Source of the DNA: Massilia aquatica
Lineage (GTDB): Bacteria > Pseudomonadota > Gammaproteobacteria > Burkholderiales > Burkholderiaceae_D
Reading direction: 5' to 3'
Assembly: GCF_011682045.1 (NCBI RefSeq)
Contig: NZ_VVIW01000010.1
Coordinates: 124,001-188,000 of the forward strand
DNA: 64,000 bases
Part shown: piece after piece, positions 60,016 to 64,000 of the stretch
How the letters are laid out: every line of letters begins with the position of its first letter
Position numbering within the stretch: the stretch's first letter is position 1
Notes under the pieces: generated by a model
Told to the model about the DNA's origin: nothing
What the model saw: the letters and a program-made list of their open reading frames with translations, nothing else
Database searches by the model: none
Made by a program: the position numbers and the translations under genes

Positions 60016-60927
60016 ATGGACCGCTTCTTGCTGATGACATGTTTTGCGCGCACGGTAGAGATGGGAAGCCTGTCTGCGGCCGGGCGCGACCTTGGGCTAA
60101 GCCAACCCAACGTCAGCCGGTATGTGGCGGCGTTGGAAGAGCATCTGCAAATCCGGCTTCTGCATCGTTCCACGCGCAGGCTCAGCCTCACGCCGGAAGG
60201 CGAGCGCTACTACGCGGAGGTACGGCGTATTCTGACCGCCGTGGCGGAATCGGAAACGGCGCTTCGCGACAACGTCGAGCCATCAGGCCTGTTGCGTGTT
60301 GCTTGCCCCACGACACTGACGCATGCGTTCGTATTGCCCCACGTGCCGGAGTTTCTTCGGCGCTATCCGGCAGTCACGCTGGATCTCCAGCTCAACGATG
60401 GCTATGTCAATCTGGTCGATGAAAGCACCGAGCTGGCAATTCGCATCGGCCATCTTGAAGACAGCGCGTTGCGCGCGCGCCGCATCGGCCAATTCGAGCG
60501 AGTCTGTGTTGCGAGCGAAGGATACATCGCTGCGCGCGGGTACCCGGAAAGTCCTGATGATTTGCGCGGCCACGACTGTCTGCCCTACACGTTTCTCTCA
60601 TCGGGCAATAGCTGGCGTTTCCGGACTGCCGACGTCCCGGTATCGGGCAGGGTGAGTGTCAATTCGCCCGAGGCCGTGCGCGAACTGGTCGCGGCCGGTC
60701 TTGGCATCGCTTATGGGCCGCAGTGGCTGTTCGAGGCTGGATTAAGCGACGGCAGCTTGCGCCTTCTGCTGCGCGAGCATGTGCCGCCACCGGTGCCGAT
60801 TCATATTCTGTATGTGGCAAATCGCCTCATGCCACGGCGTGTCAGCGTGTTCATGGATTTCATTGCCGGGAAATTCTCGCTAGTCCCCGCATTCAATGGC
60901 ACTGTTGCATCGTCCTCTCCAGCGTGA
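60016..60927 (+). CDS. LysR family transcriptional regulator
   Basis: The 303-residue protein has a LysR winged helix-turn-helix (M-G-S-L-S-A-A-G-R-D-L-G-L-S-Q-P-N-V-S-R-Y) and an effector-binding domain. It has the divergent arrangement with an SDR gene typical of LysR-controlled genes. It is convergent with entA. Confidence 0.92.
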   Translation: MDRFLLMTCFARTVEMGSLSAAGRDLGLSQPNVSRYVAALEEHLQIRLLHRSTRRLSLTPEGERYYAEVRRILTAVAESETALRDNVEPSGLLRVACPTTLTHAFVLPHVPEFLRRYPAVTLDLQLNDGYVNLVDESTELAIRIGHLEDSALRARRIGQFERVCVASEGYIAARGYPESPDDLRGHDCLPYTFLSSGNSWRFRTADVPVSGRVSVNSPEAVRELVAAGLGIAYGPQWLFEAGLSDGSLRLLLREHVPPPVPIHILYVANRLMPRRVSVFMDFIAGKFSLVPAFNGTVASSSPA

Positions 60928-60983
60928 CTGCTGGCGATGACGCGAAGCTCCGGACCAGATAACACACACGGGTGCTGCCGCAC

Positions 60984-61766
60984 TTAACTTCCCAGGGTCG
61001 CGCCGCCATCGATCCTCAAATCATGCATGGTAATGTGGCGCGCGCTGTCCGACGCCAGGTACAGCACCGCGTCGGCAATATCGTCCGGCGTTGCGATCCG
61101 TTTCAGCGGAATCCCCAGCCTGAACGTCTCCAGCGAACCGCCGATCACGCCTTGCGAGCCATCGGCCCCATTCCACAACTGGCGCTGCATCTCGGTATCG
61201 GTCGATCCGGGCGAGACCACATTGCAGCGAATCCCGTGCGGCGCCAGTTCCAATCCAAGGCAGCGCATGAACTGCGTGGATGCCGCCTTCGATGCCGCAT
61301 ACGCCCCCATCTGCATGCGCGGCACGCTCGACGCATTCGAGGCCACCGTCACAATGGCGCCGCGCTTGCGTTCCACCATGCCGGCCGCCACCGCGCGGCA
61401 CAGGCGGAACACGCCGCCGGCGTTGACCGCGAAGGTGCGCTCCCAGTCGTCGTCGCTGTAGTCCAGAATGGCCCCCATGCGCAGGATGCCCGCCACGTTG
61501 ACCAGTACATCAATCTCGCCCAGTTCACGCCGCACGCGCGCCACCGCCTTGTTCACGGCCGCGCTGTCGGTCACATCGACCGCGATGCCGATGGCTTGAG
61601 TGCCGCCGGCGCGCAGCGTGGCCGCCATATCCTCGACCGCGCCAGCCTTGACATCGAACACCGCCACTGCAGCGCCGCCCGTTGCCAGCTTGCGCGCCAC
61701 GGCCGCGCCGATGCCCTGCGCCGCGCCGGTGACCAGCGCGACCTTGCCTTCGAATTGATTTGTCAT
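60984..61766 (-). CDS. entA: 2,3-dihydro-2,3-dihydroxybenzoate dehydrogenase
   Basis: The 260-residue SDR protein has the G-A-A-Q-G-I-G loop near 15, the N-V-A-G motif and Y-A-A-S-K. Its sequence and its position after the fepC/G/D transporter genes identify it as EntA/DhbA, which makes 2,3-dihydroxybenzoate for catecholate siderophores. The ATG at 61766 has AGGAACGAG. The assignment depends on the siderophore context; other SDR functions remain possible. Confidence 0.82.
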   Translation of the reverse strand: MTNQFEGKVALVTGAAQGIGAAVARKLATGGAAVAVFDVKAGAVEDMAATLRAGGTQAIGIAVDVTDSAAVNKAVARVRRELGEIDVLVNVAGILRMGAILDYSDDDWERTFAVNAGGVFRLCRAVAAGMVERKRGAIVTVASNASSVPRMQMGAYAASKAASTQFMRCLGLELAPHGIRCNVVSPGSTDTEMQRQLWNGADGSQGVIGGSLETFRLGIPLKRIATPDDIADAVLYLASDSARHITMHDLRIDGGATLGS

Positions 61767-61782
61767 CTCGTTCCTTCTCTGA

Positions 61783-62577
61783 TTAATGAAAACGCCGGAC
61801 CGGCACCACCACCGGCGCGCCGTCGCCGGGCGCGGACAGCACGTCCACCTCCAGCTCATACAACTGGCGCACCAGCGCCGGGGTGACCACATCGCGCGGC
61901 GCACCGGCGGCGACGATGCGGCCATCGCGCATGGCCACCAGCGTGTCCGCATAGCGCGCCGCCGCAGCCAGGTCGTGCAGCACGATCACCACCGCGCGCC
62001 CATTGGCGGCCAGTGCGCGCACCCGGTCCAGCACATCGACCTGATGCCCCAGATCGAGCATGCTGGTCGGTTCATCCAGCAGCAGGATCGGCGTCTCCTG
62101 CGCCAGGGTCATGGCCAGCCAGCAGCGCTGGCGCTGGCCGCCGGAGAGCTGATCGAGCCGGCGCTGCGCCAGCGCGATGACATCGGTGGCCGACATGGCC
62201 GCATTCACCGCCAGTTCATCGTCGCGCGACCATTGACGAAACAAACCCTGGTGCGGATGGCGCCCGAAGCGCACCAGGGCGCTGACGGTAATGCCTTCGG
62301 GCGCCTGCGGCGTTTGCGGCAGCATCGCCAGGCTGCGCGCGGCCTGCTGCTGGCGCATCTGCCACAGGTCGTGCGCGCCGAGCGCGATGCTGCCTTGCTG
62401 CGGCCGATGCAGGCGCGCCATGCAGCGCAGCAGGGTCGATTTGCCGCAGCCGTTCGGGCCGACGATGGCGGTGACCTTGCCTGGCTCGATCGCCAGGTCG
62501 ATCCCGTGCAGCACGGGGCGGCCCGGATGGCCGGCATGCAGGCCGCGTACAACTAGTTCGGTCACTTGTTTGTCCAT
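61783..62577 (-). CDS. fepC: ferric siderophore ABC transporter ATPase
   Basis: The 264-residue protein has Walker A G-P-N-G-C-G-K-S-T near 41, the signature L-S-G-G-Q-R-Q-R, and Walker B L-L-L-D-E-P-T-S-M-L-D. This is the FepC/FhuC type. It powers import of the iron-siderophore through FepD/FepG. Its start overlaps the fepG stop by one base. Confidence 0.92.
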   Translation of the reverse strand: MDKQVTELVVRGLHAGHPGRPVLHGIDLAIEPGKVTAIVGPNGCGKSTLLRCMARLHRPQQGSIALGAHDLWQMRQQQAARSLAMLPQTPQAPEGITVSALVRFGRHPHQGLFRQWSRDDELAVNAAMSATDVIALAQRRLDQLSGGQRQRCWLAMTLAQETPILLLDEPTSMLDLGHQVDVLDRVRALAANGRAVVIVLHDLAAAARYADTLVAMRDGRIVAAGAPRDVVTPALVRQLYELEVDVLSAPGDGAPVVVPVRRFH

Positions 62578-63623
62578 TACTGTGTTTCTCCATTGCGCTC
62601 GTGAAGGAGCAGGTACAGCAAAAATGGCCCGCCGAGCAGGTTGCAGATCACGCCGACCGGCAGTTCGGCGTCGCCCAGCACCACGCGCCCGAGCGTGTCG
62701 GCGGCGGCCACCAGCACGGCGCCGCACAGGGCCGATGCCAGCAGGGCGCCGCGTCCGTAGCCCACCAGCCGCTCGCCGATAAACGGCGCGGCCAGCGCCA
62801 CGAAGGCGATCGGGCCACATACGCCGACCGCCATCCCGGCCAGCAGCACGGCGCACAGCAGCACCTGCCATTGGGTGGCGCGCACCGGCAGGCCAAGGCC
62901 GCTGGCGATGTCCGGATCAAACCGCAGCAGCGCCAGGCGGCGGCTGGCCAGCAGCGCGGGCGGCAACAGCACGAGCAGGGCGACGGCCAGCGGCAAGGCC
63001 GAACCCCAGGTGCGCCCGCTCAGGCTACCGATGCTCCACGCGTACAGCGCGCTGGCGTGCATCAGCTCCTGCTGCGACAGCAGCAGTTCGGCGCCGGCGC
63101 GCAGCAGGCTGGCAATCGCGATGCCGACCACCAGCAGGCGGTGCCCGCGGCTGTCGAGCGGGCCGCTGGCCAACAGCAGCAAGGCCACCGCACCCAAGGC
63201 GCCCAGCGGCCCGACCCACCACGGTCCCAGCATGCCGGTGGTGCCGGCAATGAGGGCCATGAAGACGCCCAGCATGGCGCCATCGGCCACGCCGAGCATG
63301 TCGGGCGAGGCGAGGCGGTTGCGCGTGAGGGTCTGGATCAGGCTTCCGGCGAGACCCAGCGAGGCGCCGGCCAGCACGCCGGTGAGCACGCGCGGCAAAC
63401 GAAATTCGAGCACCATCAGGCGCGTGCCGCCGGGTGCGTCGCCACTGATAACGGCCAGCAGCTGCGATGGCGACAGCCACGCCGGGCCGGCCGACAAGGC
63501 CACACCAACCGCCAGCGCAAGCGCCAGCAGCAGGGCGAGCGTGGCGTACAGTGAACGGCTGGCCACCAGCACCGACAGCGCGCCGCCGCGCAGCACCAGC
63601 AAACCTGGTTCGGGCGCCATCAT
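62577..63623 (-). CDS. fepG: ferric siderophore ABC transporter permease (FepG)
   Basis: The 348-residue protein is a FecCD-family permease with about nine transmembrane helices and the conserved R-L-P-R-V-L and C-G-P-I-A-F-V-A-L motifs. It starts at 63623, the start being coupled to the upstream permease stop (ATGA). The pair of permeases plus FepC is the standard catecholate importer. Confidence 0.9.
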   Translation of the reverse strand: MMAPEPGLLVLRGGALSVLVASRSLYATLALLLALALAVGVALSAGPAWLSPSQLLAVISGDAPGGTRLMVLEFRLPRVLTGVLAGASLGLAGSLIQTLTRNRLASPDMLGVADGAMLGVFMALIAGTTGMLGPWWVGPLGALGAVALLLLASGPLDSRGHRLLVVGIAIASLLRAGAELLLSQQELMHASALYAWSIGSLSGRTWGSALPLAVALLVLLPPALLASRRLALLRFDPDIASGLGLPVRATQWQVLLCAVLLAGMAVGVCGPIAFVALAAPFIGERLVGYGRGALLASALCGAVLVAAADTLGRVVLGDAELPVGVICNLLGGPFLLYLLLHERNGETQ

Positions 63624-64000
63624 CGTACGCTTCCGCGCGCGAGCCACACCAGCAGCGGCGCTCCCAGAAGGGCGGTGAGCACGCTGATCGGCGTTTCGAA
63701 CGGCTGCGCCACCAGGCGCGCGCCAAGGTCGGCGAACAGCAGCACGATCGCGCCGACCCAGGCCGATGCCGCCAGTTGGGCCGCCAGCCCCTGTGCCAGC
63801 GCGCGCGCGAGGAAGGGCGCCAGCAGGCCGAGAAAGGCGATCGGGCCAGTCAGGGCGACGGCGCTGCCGGTCAGCAGCGTGGCGGTGAAGGCGACGGCGG
63901 CGCGCAGCATGCGCGGCGAGTGCCCGAGCGAGCGGGCGATGTCGTCGCCGAGCAGCATGGCCGACAGCGGGCGCGCCAGGAACAGCGCGGCCAGAAGCCC
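63620..64000 (-). CDS. fepD: ferric siderophore ABC transporter permease (FepD), 3' part
   Basis: Only the C-terminal half lies in the window: the frame is open to the edge and ends with a FecCD-type T-G-P-I-A-F-L-G-L-L-A-P-F motif and further transmembrane helices. It is the first permease of the operon; the 5' end and the promoter, probably Fur-regulated, are outside. Confidence 0.87.
   Translation of the reverse strand, partial: GLLAALFLARPLSAMLLGDDIARSLGHSPRMLRAAVAFTATLLTGSAVALTGPIAFLGLLAPFLARALAQGLAAQLAASAWVGAIVLLFADLGARLVAQPFETPISVLTALLGAPLLVWLARGSVR

Noticed and set aside
1-64000. CRISPR array, rRNA, tRNA or full insertion sequence
   Set aside because: No regularly spaced repeats, no structured RNA genes and no transposase gene were seen by eye.

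Overview
The window is about 64 kb of high-GC DNA with tightly packed, often overlapping genes and no rRNA, tRNA or CRISPR array. Gene content suggests a betaproteobacterium of the Oxalobacteraceae (Massilia, Telluria, Duganella or Janthinobacterium type). Pointers are the suhB/trmJ divergent pair, phasins, a CydP-containing cytochrome bd operon, PurU next to YaeQ, and many TonB and c-di-GMP proteins. The genus is an inference from gene content, not from a search.

Region by region. 1-1 kb: a partial Imm22-like immunity gene at the left edge, then AT-richer DNA with gene debris. 1-5.1 kb: housekeeping RNA genes (rhlE helicase, suhB, trmJ) and a PH-like membrane protein. 5.2-9.4 kb: three tandem paralogues of an unrecognised single-pass membrane protein with four conserved periplasmic cysteines; copies 1 and 3 share a duplicated upstream element. 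9.5-14.4 kb: an operon like E. coli ynbA-ynbC-ynbD (phospholipid-type head-group chemistry) that lacks ynbB and carries two extra genes. 14.7-17.9 kb: a Tat-signal small subunit, a GMC oxidoreductase and a lipase, translationally coupled. 18.1-23.8 kb: a 1227-residue REC-REC-GAF-PAS-GGDEF-EAL-REC protein, a GAF histidine kinase and a secreted protein. 23.8-28.5 kb: a 156-bp MITE-like element, then secreted and HEAT-repeat-like hypothetical proteins and a small tyrosine phosphatase-like protein. 28.6-31.3 kb: phasin, TetR regulator, LOG-family protein and EamA transporter. 31.3-35.8 kb: an operon of porin, phosphate-binding-like periplasmic protein and membrane-bound Cache-PAS-GGDEF-EAL protein.

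36-38.2 kb: small hypothetical genes and a YgjP-like metallopeptidase. 38.2-42 kb: cytochrome bd oxidase operon (GbsR/MarR regulator, cydP, cydA, cydB, cydX) with a palindrome at its promoter. 42-44.2 kb: an intergenic repeat patch, a nucleotidyltransferase and an alpha/beta hydrolase. 44.7-46.3 kb: a stress cluster (KGG protein, hemerythrin, phasin) with two ECF-sigma-like promoters. 46.4-50.7 kb: NADP-dependent oxidoreductase, purU, yaeQ, and a secreted hydrolase divergent from a CGNR regulator with repeated GGTTACT half-sites between them. 50.9-54.7 kb: a copper-handling operon (DUF2946, PCu(A)C, YcnI/DUF1775, TonB receptor). 54.7-57.1 kb: a GIN-domain protein, and a TetR regulator with a hydrolase. 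57.2-59 kb: an RlmI-like gene that stops before its methyltransferase domain, followed by unrecognised AT-richer genes. 59.1-60.9 kb: an SDR enzyme divergent from a LysR regulator. 61-64 kb: the end of a catecholate siderophore locus (entA, fepC, fepG, partial fepD).

The less ordinary parts are the triplicated Cys-containing membrane proteins with their copied promoter, the MITE that supplies a neighbour's stop codon, the paired ECF-type promoters on the stress cluster, and the ynbACD-like operon without ynbB.
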